Shown here: positions 56,845 through 64,000 of the stretch, piece after piece
How the letters are laid out: each line of letters opens with the position of its first letter
Numbering within the stretch: position 1 is the stretch's first letter
Assembly (NCBI GenBank): GCA_051652645.1
Contig: JBOFUP010000036.1
Span: 1 to 64,000, forward strand
Length of the DNA: 64,000 nt
Reading direction: 5' to 3'
DNA from: UBA7332 sp051652645
Lineage (GTDB): Bacteria > Bacteroidota > Bacteroidia > Bacteroidales > UBA7332
Notes under the pieces: model-generated
The model's input: only the letters and a program-made list of their open reading frames with translations
Told to the model about the DNA's origin: nothing
The model's database searches: none
Made by a program: the position numbers and the translations under genes

Positions 56845-56882
56845 CTCAAAAGAGTATAAACGTAAAATTAAATGTTCAAGTT

Positions 56883-57791
56883 ATGTCAGAGTACAGTTTA
56901 AGCCACCTAAGACAGCTAGAGGCTGAGTCAATACATATTATTCGTGAGGTAGCTGCAGAGTTTGAAAATCCTGTAATGCTATATTCTATAGGCAAAGATT
57001 CATCAGTTATGGTGCGCCTTGCAGAAAAAGCATTTGCTCCAGGGAAAGTGCCATTTCCATTGATGCACATAGATTCAAAGTGGAAATTTAAGGAGATGAT
57101 CGAGTTTAGAGAGAACTATGCTAAGGAGCATGGTTGGAATCTAATTGTAGAACATAACAAGGAGGCTTTCGAGGATGGAGTTGGTCCTTTTACTCATGGC
57201 AGTAAAGTTCACACCGACTTGATGAAAACTCAAGCTCTTCTAGCAGCACTTAAAAAGCATGGTTTCGATGCTGCTTTTGGGGGTGCTCGTCGTGACGAAG
57301 AGAAATCTCGCGCTAAAGAGAGAATATACTCTTTTAGAGACCGATATCAACAGTGGGACCCAAAAAATCAGAGACCTGAGTTATGGGATATCTACAACGC
57401 GAAGGTAAACAAAGGAGAATCTATACGTGTGTTCCCTCTTTCAAACTGGACTGAATTAGATATTTGGCAATATATAAGATTGGAAAACATACCTATCGTA
57501 CCTCTATATTTTGCGAAGGAGAGACCTGTAGTTGAAATGGATGGGTCTCTTATTATGGTTGATGATGACAGAATGCCTCTTGAGCTAGCTGAAAAAGCTG
57601 AGTTGAAGATGGTAAGATTCAGAACTCTTGGTTGCTACCCTCTTACTGGAGCAATAGAGTCTGATGCTGCAACAATAGAAGATATAGTAGCAGAAATGAT
57701 GAGAACAACCAAATCTGAACGCTCAACTCGTGTCATAGACTTCGATCAAGAGGCTAGCATGGAACAGAAGAAGCGCGAGGGATATTTCTAA
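56883..57791 (+). CDS. cysD: Sulfate adenylyltransferase small subunit
   Basis: CysD, with CysN, makes APS from sulfate and ATP. The 302 aa length equals that of E. coli CysD. Visible are the PP-loop-like YSIGKDSSVM near 34-43 and MHIDSKWKF. The GGARRDEEKSRAKER motif near 137-151 and the C-terminal RTLGCYPLTGA follow. It is 18 bases before cysN. Confidence 0.96.
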   Translation: MSEYSLSHLRQLEAESIHIIREVAAEFENPVMLYSIGKDSSVMVRLAEKAFAPGKVPFPLMHIDSKWKFKEMIEFRENYAKEHGWNLIVEHNKEAFEDGVGPFTHGSKVHTDLMKTQALLAALKKHGFDAAFGGARRDEEKSRAKERIYSFRDRYQQWDPKNQRPELWDIYNAKVNKGESIRVFPLSNWTELDIWQYIRLENIPIVPLYFAKERPVVEMDGSLIMVDDDRMPLELAEKAELKMVRFRTLGCYPLTGAIESDAATIEDIVAEMMRTTKSERSTRVIDFDQEASMEQKKREGYF

Positions 57792-57809
57792 TTTCAAAAG
57801 AGGAACAAA

Positions 57810-59681
57810 ATGGATTCAAAACTAAATATTAAAGAGTTTCTTGACAAAGATGAGAAGAAGGATCTTCTTCGTCTACTTACTGCTGGGTCGGTTGATGATG
57901 GAAAGTCAACACTTATAGGCCGTCTACTTTATGACAGCAAAAAGCTTTATGATGATCAACTAGATGCTCTTAAGAAAGATAGTAAGAGAGTTGGAAATGC
58001 TGGTGAAGGCGAGATTGATTACTCTCTTCTGCTCGATGGGCTTAAAGCCGAAAGGGAACAAGGTATAACTATTGACGTTGCTTATCGCTACTTCTCGACT
58101 AATGAACGTAAGTTTATTATAGCAGACACTCCAGGGCATGAACAGTACACTAGAAACATGATCACTGGTGGATCAACTGCTAACCTTGCTATAATTCTTG
58201 TTGATGCTCGTACGGGTGTTATAACACAAACTAAGAGACACACATTCTTAGTTTCTCTACTTGGCATAAAGCATGTTGTACTTGCGGTAAACAAGATGGA
58301 CCTAGTGAACTATGATGAATCAGTATTCAATTCAATTGTAGCTGATTATAAGAAGTTCGTTACCAGACTTGATATACCAGACATAAAACCAATACCACTT
58401 TCAGCCCTAAAAGGAGATAACGTGGTAGAGAAGAGCAATGCTATGCCTTGGTATAATGGCGAAGCTCTTCTTGAGTTCCTTGAAAATGTTCATATAGGTA
58501 GTGATTCAAACTTCACAGATTTTAGATATCCTGTGCAGTATGTACTTAGACCAAACCTAGACTTTAGAGGTTTCTCAGCAAAAATCTCTTCTGGTATAGT
58601 GCGAAAAGGTGATGAGATCGTAACCCTACCTTCGGGAAAACGTTCAAAAGTAAAAGGCATTCATGTTTACGAGGGAGAGATAGAAGAGGCGTTTACTCCT
58701 ATGTCAGTAACTCTAACTCTAGAGGATGAGATAGATATCTCTCGAGGGGAAATGATTGTGCATCCAGATAATCAACCTTCTATAGATAGACACTTCGAGG
58801 CTATGTTAGTTTGGATGGATGAAAACTCTATGGACACCAAGAAGCAGTTCTACATAAAACACACATCCAACAATACCAAAGCTCGTATTGATGAGATAAG
58901 ATACAAGGTTGATGTAAACACTCTTGAGCAGTCAAAGGTTGATTCTTTCGCGCTCAATGAAATTGGACGTGTTGTCATAACTACTAACAAACCGCTATTC
59001 TTCGACTCATACAAAAAGAATAGAAATACTGGTTCTTTCATCCTTATTGACCCTATCACCAACAACACTTGTGGCGTTGGTATGATAATCGAGAAGCTAA
59101 ACAATAAAGATCTTCCATCTAGAATAGTTGACATTAAAGAGAGCTTCAAAAACAGAGAGGCATACTCGCTGATAAGTACTAGAGAAAGAGAAGATAAATA
59201 TGGACAGAGAGGTCAAACAATCTGGATTACGGGCAACGCTAATAGCGGTAAAAGAGAACTAGCTTATCTGCTTGAAAGAAGACTTTTTGATGAGGATAGG
59301 ATAGCTGTGGTGTTTGATGGATCTACAGTTAGAGCAGGGCTATCAAGCGAGTTAGACTTCTCTCCTGCTGATCGTGCAGAGAGTCTTCGACGTGTTGCTA
59401 ATGCTTGTAGAATACTCAACGAGCAGGGTGTAATTACAATATGTTCATTTAGGTCACCTGACCACGAGATACGTGAACAAGTCAAAGAGATAATTAGACC
59501 TGATCGTTTTACACTTATATACATTGATGAGCCTATCGATATGTGTAAAAAAGATACAGACAAAAAGGATCTCAACAAAATGCCCGAGGTAGATGTTAAG
59601 TATGAGATCCCTACAAATGCTGACTACACTATTAACAACAAGAATTTAGATAGCATAGAGGATCTAATTCGAAGATTATAA
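57810..59681 (+). CDS. cysN: Sulfate adenylyltransferase large subunit CysN with degenerate C-terminal APS kinase-like domain
   Basis: The 623 aa protein has an elongation-factor-like GTPase (G1 GSVDDGKSTL near 26-35, DTPGHEQYTRNM near 105-116, NKMD) and two beta-barrel domains, to about 460. Residues about 468-623 are homologous to APS kinase, as in CysNC/NodQ fusions. Its P-loop reads GNANSGKR (475-482), with Arg in place of the required Ser/Thr, and the lid with the KARxGEIKNFTGI motif is missing. This part is probably inactive as a kinase and may be structural. An intact cysC lies two genes upstream. Confidence 0.93.
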   Translation: MDSKLNIKEFLDKDEKKDLLRLLTAGSVDDGKSTLIGRLLYDSKKLYDDQLDALKKDSKRVGNAGEGEIDYSLLLDGLKAEREQGITIDVAYRYFSTNERKFIIADTPGHEQYTRNMITGGSTANLAIILVDARTGVITQTKRHTFLVSLLGIKHVVLAVNKMDLVNYDESVFNSIVADYKKFVTRLDIPDIKPIPLSALKGDNVVEKSNAMPWYNGEALLEFLENVHIGSDSNFTDFRYPVQYVLRPNLDFRGFSAKISSGIVRKGDEIVTLPSGKRSKVKGIHVYEGEIEEAFTPMSVTLTLEDEIDISRGEMIVHPDNQPSIDRHFEAMLVWMDENSMDTKKQFYIKHTSNNTKARIDEIRYKVDVNTLEQSKVDSFALNEIGRVVITTNKPLFFDSYKKNRNTGSFILIDPITNNTCGVGMIIEKLNNKDLPSRIVDIKESFKNREAYSLISTREREDKYGQRGQTIWITGNANSGKRELAYLLERRLFDEDRIAVVFDGSTVRAGLSSELDFSPADRAESLRRVANACRILNEQGVITICSFRSPDHEIREQVKEIIRPDRFTLIYIDEPIDMCKKDTDKKDLNKMPEVDVKYEIPTNADYTINNKNLDSIEDLIRRL

Positions 59682-59691
59682 AGATTATTAT

Positions 59692-60810
59692 ATGGGATTA
59701 CTCGAATTTAGTAAACTACCTGTAAACACCTTGGTAGGAGCAAAATGGAAAACCTTTCAAAGAACAGCTAAAGGTAGTACCATAGACAAAGGTTATAAAA
59801 GCAAATACTATTTGACAAAATCTATCTGTCGTCTCCTTTCTCTTTTACAGCCTATAGAGGATGCTAAAGTTAAAAGGCTTACTCAGAATGATTGTTTTGA
59901 GTTCGAACAAGAGCCTGTTTTCATACTTGGTCACTGGAGAAGCGGAACAACGTTTCTCCACACCATACTCTCTCTTGACAAACACTTTGGCTACAATACT
60001 ACTTACCAAACAGTATTCCCAAATCTTATGCTTTTTGGTCAAAGCTTCTTCAAAAAGAGTATGGCATACCTTATGCCTGATAAGCGTCCAACCGACAATA
60101 TGGAGCTGAACGTTGATCTGCCTCAAGAAGAGGAGTTTGCGCTTTCTAACCTGACACCTGTGAGTTATTACAACTTCTGGTTCTACCCTAAAAGATGGAG
60201 TGAATTCAGAGATAAATATCTAACATTTAAAGATGCTTCAAAAGAGGAGTTAGAAGAGTTTAAAGAGACATTTCGCGAATTGGTGAGAGTTTCTCTTCAC
60301 AACACCAATGGAACACAGTTTCTATCTAAGAACCCTCCACACACGGCTCGTATCAAAGAGATTCTTGAGATATACCCGAATGCTAAATTCATATACCTCA
60401 TGCGTAATCCATATACGGTATTCGAGTCTACTAGATCATTCTTCACAAATACAATACAGCCATTGAAACTGCAAGATATCTCTGAAAGTGAGATAGAACA
60501 GCACATCATAGATGTATACAAGATAATGTATGAGAAGTATGAGAAAGAGAAATCATTAATCCCTAAGGGTAACTTAATAGAGATTAAGTTTGAAGATGTT
60601 GAAAAGGATGCTCTTGAGGTTACAAAGAGAATATATGATCAACTTTCTCTTACTGGATTTGAAGAGGCTAGAGAGGATATAGAGACTTACCTTAACAAGA
60701 AAAAAGGATACAAAAAGAATAGTTATAAATATAATCCACGAACTATCGAGATTGTAGAAAGCAACTGGGGTTTTGCTCTAGAACAGTGGGGATACGACTT
60801 GGAAAAATAG
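59692..60810 (+). CDS. PAPS-dependent sulfotransferase family protein
   Basis: The 372 aa protein has the 5'-phosphosulfate-binding loop GHWRSGTTFLH (residues 80-90) and the 3'-phosphate-binding block LMRNPYTVFESTRSF near 234-248. These are the two signatures of the sulfotransferase fold (PF13469 type). It has no signal peptide, so it acts in the cytoplasm on an unknown acceptor such as a lipid, steroid or sugar. It lies 10 bases after cysN, downstream of a full PAPS supply. Related cysD/cysN/cysC-sulfotransferase sets in gut Bacteroides sulfonate steroids; the acceptor here could differ. Confidence 0.9.
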   Translation: MGLLEFSKLPVNTLVGAKWKTFQRTAKGSTIDKGYKSKYYLTKSICRLLSLLQPIEDAKVKRLTQNDCFEFEQEPVFILGHWRSGTTFLHTILSLDKHFGYNTTYQTVFPNLMLFGQSFFKKSMAYLMPDKRPTDNMELNVDLPQEEEFALSNLTPVSYYNFWFYPKRWSEFRDKYLTFKDASKEELEEFKETFRELVRVSLHNTNGTQFLSKNPPHTARIKEILEIYPNAKFIYLMRNPYTVFESTRSFFTNTIQPLKLQDISESEIEQHIIDVYKIMYEKYEKEKSLIPKGNLIEIKFEDVEKDALEVTKRIYDQLSLTGFEEAREDIETYLNKKKGYKKNSYKYNPRTIEIVESNWGFALEQWGYDLEK

Positions 60811-60820
60811 TTTTCTGCTT

Positions 60821-61774
60821 ATGTTTAGGATCAATAGGTATAGGTCGATGGTAGCTATAGCAACCATCTTTACCTCGTCTCTTTCTGCTCAAAAAATTGT
60901 TCAACTACCATACTCTGATATGAATAGTTGGGTAGTTCGTGAGTTTAAAGAGAGTGGTATCATTGGAGGAAACAATAGAACTCTTTACGAGATTGGTAAG
61001 AGTGACACCATTAAAGGGGCCATAGCGAGGATCCCTGGTGACTCTCCGTGGGAAACTTCAAGTGTTTATGCTAAAGTCTCTGGTGTTGTTAAAGGTAGCA
61101 GTACTGTCTTTCCTGAAAAAAGAGGAAATGGTTACTGCGCCAGATTAGAAACCAGACTCGAAGAAGTTCAAGTACTAGGGCTTATTAATCTTAAAGTACT
61201 AGCAACTGGCACTATCTTCACAGGGAAAATCATAGAGCCTGTAAGAGATAGTAAAGATCCAATGCAAAAGCTTATGCAAGGAATACCTTATACAAAACGA
61301 GTAAAATCAATCCGTTTTGACTACAAGGCTAAGACTGGAGGAAAAAGAATCAAATCTACTGGTTTCTCTAGATCTGATCTTCCTGGCAAAAATGCCGCTG
61401 ATATATCTGTTATACTCCAAAAAAGGTGGGAAGATGCCAATGGTAATATCTACGCCAAACGTGTAGGTACAGGGTGGACACGAATAACCGAATCGACAGA
61501 TAGTTGGGTCAATGACTTTGAGCTGCCTATAGAGTATGGTGATATAACCAGCAACACCAATTACCAGACTTATAAAGGTCTTTTCAAAGATGACTCCATT
61601 CTATTTGGAGTAAATAGTAAAGGCGAACCCAAAAGAGTCTTAGAAATTGGATGGGGCAACGACTCTGAAGAACCAACACATATGATAATCCGCTTTTCTG
61701 CAGGATATGGTGGCGCATATGTAGGTGCAATTGGCGATGTTCTTTGGATAGACAATGTGAAGATCGTTGAGTAG
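60821..61774 (+). CDS. Secreted PCMD-like protein of unknown function
   Basis: The 317 aa protein has a signal peptide (about 1-24, ending SLSA). A beta-rich domain resembling PCMD (putative carbohydrate metabolism domain) follows: SWVVREFKESGIIGGNNRTLYEIG, GNGYCARLET, LATGTIFTGKI, and the final GDVLWIDNVKIVE. It is the last gene of the sulfonation operon, 10 bases after the sulfotransferase. PCMD proteins are usually exported and near glycan-related loci, but no activity is proven. It may handle or bind the sulfonated product; that is inference. Confidence 0.72.
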   Translation: MFRINRYRSMVAIATIFTSSLSAQKIVQLPYSDMNSWVVREFKESGIIGGNNRTLYEIGKSDTIKGAIARIPGDSPWETSSVYAKVSGVVKGSSTVFPEKRGNGYCARLETRLEEVQVLGLINLKVLATGTIFTGKIIEPVRDSKDPMQKLMQGIPYTKRVKSIRFDYKAKTGGKRIKSTGFSRSDLPGKNAADISVILQKRWEDANGNIYAKRVGTGWTRITESTDSWVNDFELPIEYGDITSNTNYQTYKGLFKDDSILFGVNSKGEPKRVLEIGWGNDSEEPTHMIIRFSAGYGGAYVGAIGDVLWIDNVKIVE

Positions 61775-61804
61775 AAATAAACTGGTCAGCAAAAGATAAC
61801 TCAA

Positions 61805-61843
61805 GGGAGGGCTTCTTAAAAAGATGGCTCTCCCTAACTTTTT
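61805..61843 (+). terminator. Terminator of the sulfonation operon
   Basis: Stem 61805-61812 with 61827-61834 (one G-U wobble), followed by a CTTTTT tract. Confidence 0.8.
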
Positions 61844-61867
61844 AATTTATCATAAAACAAGAGATAT

Positions 61868-62152
61868 ATGTTTATTATTATTGGAATAATGATCTCTGGG
61901 GTCATAATAGGTTATCTACTTCGAAACTATAAAATGGCGTGGATACACAAAGGTATAATGCTACTTATCTGGGTACTTCTATTTCTTTTAGGGGCTGAAG
62001 TTGGAGGAAATGATGCTATAATATCTGGGCTATTTACAATAGGGATGGAGGCGCTAGCCATAACTATTGGGGCCGTTGTTGGTAGTATTGCTGCAGCTTG
62101 GGCTCTATGGTCATTAATATCAACAAGAGGAGGGAAAAAGTATGATCTCTAG
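61868..62152 (+). CDS. LysO-type exporter, N-terminal half
   Basis: The 94 aa protein has three hydrophobic segments and the LLGAEVGGND motif near 40-49 seen at the N terminus of LysO (DUF340) lysine exporters. In E. coli LysO is a single protein of about 300 aa; here this part is a separate gene that overlaps the next by 11 bases. The two gene products should act together in the inner membrane. The substrate is inferred from family only. Confidence 0.78.
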   Translation: MFIIIGIMISGVIIGYLLRNYKMAWIHKGIMLLIWVLLFLLGAEVGGNDAIISGLFTIGMEALAITIGAVVGSIAAAWALWSLISTRGGKKYDL

Positions 62153-62744
62153 CATTATAATTGTAGGATTCTTTATCATTGGTGCTGTATTTTCTCACCT
62201 CAACCTTCTACCTAATGAGTTATCCCAAAGCAATGTTGGATACTACGCTCTTTGTGCTCTTATGTTTAGCGTAGGAATTAGTGTAGGGCATGACTCTAAA
62301 AGTATAGAGAAATTTAGATCCCTCAACCCTTTACTTATCCTTCTTCCTCTTATGACCATTTTTGGAACGCTTGCCGGCAGTGCAATAACTAGCCTATTTC
62401 TTCCTGACAGATCAATGACTGACTGCCTAGCTGTTGGCTCTGGGTTTGGATACTACTCTCTCTCTAGCATATTTATTACACAATATAGGGGAGCTGAACT
62501 TGGGACAATTGCCCTACTATCAAATATTACTCGCGAAATAATAACCTTATTAGGTGCCCCACTAATAGTTACTTACTTTGGTAAACTAGCCCCTATATCC
62601 TCAGGTGGTGCTACAACAATGGATACTACCCTCCCTATTATTTCGCGATACTCTGGGGAAGAGTTTATTACTCTAGCCATCTTTCATGGTATCGTAGTAG
62701 ACTTTTCTGTCCCTTTTCTTGTCACACTTTTCTGTTCGTTATAA
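62142..62744 (+). CDS. LysO-type exporter, C-terminal half
   Basis: The 200 aa protein has six hydrophobic segments and the DUF340/LysO blocks MFSVGISVGHD near 41-51, VGSGFGYYSLSSI near 99-111, TREIITLLGAP near 130-140 and the SGGATTMDTTLPII stretch near 153-166. It overlaps the first half by 11 bases, in a different frame, so the split is a gene arrangement and not a simple point frameshift. Function: probable amino acid (lysine) export. Confidence 0.82.
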   Translation: MISSIIIVGFFIIGAVFSHLNLLPNELSQSNVGYYALCALMFSVGISVGHDSKSIEKFRSLNPLLILLPLMTIFGTLAGSAITSLFLPDRSMTDCLAVGSGFGYYSLSSIFITQYRGAELGTIALLSNITREIITLLGAPLIVTYFGKLAPISSGGATTMDTTLPIISRYSGEEFITLAIFHGIVVDFSVPFLVTLFCSL

Positions 62745-63129
62745 TGGTGCTATACAACGAATCTGGCACAATAACTAATATTATAATTAAACTTCTGATC
62801 ATAGAGTTGATACAGTTGTGTTATTAGGAGTAATTGAATTACGACTTCTACTACCATTACATAGAAACGATTAATCAATATTATTTTTCTTTGGTAATTA
62901 GGAATATAAGGCCTACATTCGAGCTCTTTACAACCTATATAATACTATTTTAGAGATACCTACTACTCTATTTGTAAATTCAAGAAGTACCTCAAGAGGT
63001 TATTACTTATAGAGCAACAATTGAAAAGCTGAAAGCTCTGAGAATCTTGAATTATTCAAAAAGCTCAAGCAAATACATAAAGGACCTTAATACAAATGCT
63101 AAGCCGCATTAGATAAAAAAATATATACG
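62745..63129. other. Gene-free interval before the Cas4-like gene
   Basis: AT-rich. A stop-free stretch without a start codon (62978-63112) is present but not convincing as a gene. No clear promoter or terminator was seen. Confidence 0.55.
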
Positions 63130-63855
63130 ATGAAGAAAAACTCATTATCAAAGACCACATTTATTCGTGGATGTCAATGTCTAAAATCACTTTGGCTATA
63201 TAAACACAAATACTCTTTACGAAAAGTCTCTCCTGAAACACAAGCTAAGTTTGACATAGGACATATTATAGGAGATATTGCTAAAGAATTATTCCCAAAT
63301 GGGGTAAATGCCCAACAGGAGAAAGCTTGGGAGTTGGCAAAAGGTGCAACCCTAACTAAGGACCTCATAAATAATGGGAGAGAGATAATCTACGAGGCGG
63401 CATTTGGATACTCCAACATGTATATTGCTATAGACATATTCGTAAAAAAGAACAGTAAATGGTATGCCTACGAAGTAAAAAGTTCACAACAAGTAAGTAA
63501 CACCTACATATTAGACGCTGCTTTTCAATACCACATAATCAAAGAATCTAAACAACCACTAGAGGATATATTCATTGTTTATCTTAATAGCGAATACATA
63601 AACGAGATAGGTATAACTGTACAAGATATTACACTTGAAAATTGTGATATAAACAGACTCTTTATACCCAAATCAATACTAAGTGAAGTCAAAGATCTTC
63701 AACCATTCATCAAAGAAAAGATAGAAGAACTAAAGAGTATTGTCGACTTACGACACGAGCCCAATATTAGCATAGGAGATCATTGTAGCCATCCATACAG
63801 ATGCGATTTCTGGGATTACTGCCATCAAAAAGTTGCAGAGTTTGATATGTGGTAA
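63130..63855 (+). CDS. Cas4/RecB-like PD-(D/E)XK nuclease domain protein with Fe-S-type cysteines
   Basis: The 241 aa protein starts with a CQCLKSLWLYKHK segment and an IGHIIGDIAKELFPNG block. A nuclease core reads AIDIFVKKN then YEVKSS (D...ExK), near 100-120. It ends with a CSHPYRCDFWDYC cluster near 220-232. One N-terminal and three C-terminal cysteines match the 4Fe-4S pattern of Cas4, AddB and the N-terminal domain of DUF2779 proteins. DUF2779 proteins are usually about twice as long, so this is either a stand-alone nuclease or a truncated form. No cas genes or repeats are seen nearby. It is followed directly by a strong terminator. Confidence 0.8.
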   Translation: MKKNSLSKTTFIRGCQCLKSLWLYKHKYSLRKVSPETQAKFDIGHIIGDIAKELFPNGVNAQQEKAWELAKGATLTKDLINNGREIIYEAAFGYSNMYIAIDIFVKKNSKWYAYEVKSSQQVSNTYILDAAFQYHIIKESKQPLEDIFIVYLNSEYINEIGITVQDITLENCDINRLFIPKSILSEVKDLQPFIKEKIEELKSIVDLRHEPNISIGDHCSHPYRCDFWDYCHQKVAEFDMW

Positions 63856-63890
63856 GCAAAATGCTTATTGAATAAGAATTATAACCCCTA

Positions 63891-63943
63891 AAAAAGCTCT
63901 TTCTATGCATCTCAAGTGTGAGATAACATAGAAAGAGCTTTTT
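63891..63943 (+). terminator. Terminator of the Cas4-like gene
   Basis: A 17-bp perfect stem (63891-63907 with 63927-63943) with an inner 6-bp hairpin. A5/T5 ends make it usable in both directions. Confidence 0.9.
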
Positions 63944-63960
63944 GGTAAACAAAACCTACT

Positions 63961-63987
63961 AAGAAGATAGGATATATTTATCTTCTT
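63961..63987. terminator. Weak hairpin at the right edge
   Basis: AAGAAGATA (63961-63969) pairs with TATCTTCTT (63979-63987). It may end a gene that converges from beyond the window. Confidence 0.3.
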
Positions 63988-64000
63988 TGTTGTGAATAAT

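Noticed and set aside
62978..63112. Stop-free stretch of about 44 codons before the Cas4-like gene
   Set aside because: It has no start codon and no recognisable family; a run of this length is expected by chance in AT-rich DNA.
1..64000. CRISPR arrays, insertion sequences, integrases, phage genes, rRNA or tRNA genes
   Set aside because: I looked for regularly spaced repeats, transposase or integrase motifs and RNA gene signatures and found none that I could support.

Overview
The window is chromosomal DNA from a low-GC member of the Bacteroidota, most likely order Bacteroidales. The evidence is SusC/SusD pairs, a short (286 aa) primary sigma factor of the Bacteroidetes type, a type IX secretion sorting domain on a secreted pectinesterase, an RRM-only RNA-binding protein, and promoters that fit the Bacteroidetes consensus TTTG-N19-21-TAnnTTTG. 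No rRNA or tRNA gene was found, so I cannot name the genus. Gene starts were chosen using family alignments recalled from memory, ATGA overlaps, and the position of -7 boxes.

Layout. 1-1.4 kb: end of an RRM protein gene, then a minus-strand trio of small membrane proteins (GYF_2-CD225, CD225, DUF2752). 1.9-7.4 kb (minus): a large multidomain pectinesterase with a T9SS tail, then nagB behind a flavodiiron protein gene. 7.6-12.9 kb (plus): HtrA protease, primary sigma factor RpoD, an M24 peptidase, TtcA-type tRNA thiolase and GTPase EngB. 13.3-19.4 kb (plus): a compact carotenoid operon (crtB, idi, cruF-like, acyltransferase, glycosyltransferase, a TPR protein, crtI), with consecutive ATGA overlaps joining the first six genes. 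19.4-22.7 kb: a C_GCAxxG_C_C protein, a secreted alpha/beta hydrolase and NhaA. 23.1-29.8 kb (plus): a phosphodiesterase-alkaline phosphatase fusion in one operon with a SusC/SusD pair, which looks like a phosphate-ester acquisition locus. 29.9-32.8 kb: DUF2027-Smr protein and MnmD (minus), divergent from DusB. 33.3-38.9 kb (minus): TetR-TolC-HlyD-two ABC-2 permeases. 38.9-48.9 kb: YaaA and Rsh (minus), then an AddA/RecB-type helicase-nuclease, PanC, PanD, a MATE transporter and a DUF2807 protein (plus). 49-53.2 kb (minus): an alpha-L-fucosidase, a truncated susC remnant and a thioredoxin-fold lipoprotein.

53.6-61.8 kb (plus) is the most coherent specialised locus. It holds CysQ, an SLC13-type anion permease, CysC, CysD, a CysN with a degenerate second APS-kinase domain, a sulfotransferase and a secreted PCMD-like protein, closed by a terminator. 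No PAPS reductase or sulfite reductase is present, so the operon appears to take up sulfate, make PAPS, sulfonate an unknown acceptor and recycle PAP, rather than to assimilate sulfur. The window ends with a two-gene LysO-type exporter and an orphan Cas4-like Fe-S nuclease.

The two best candidates for undescribed biology are the sulfonation operon (with its decayed APS-kinase domain and secreted partner) and the carotenoid operon, whose gene content predicts a hydroxylated, glycosylated and acylated acyclic carotenoid.
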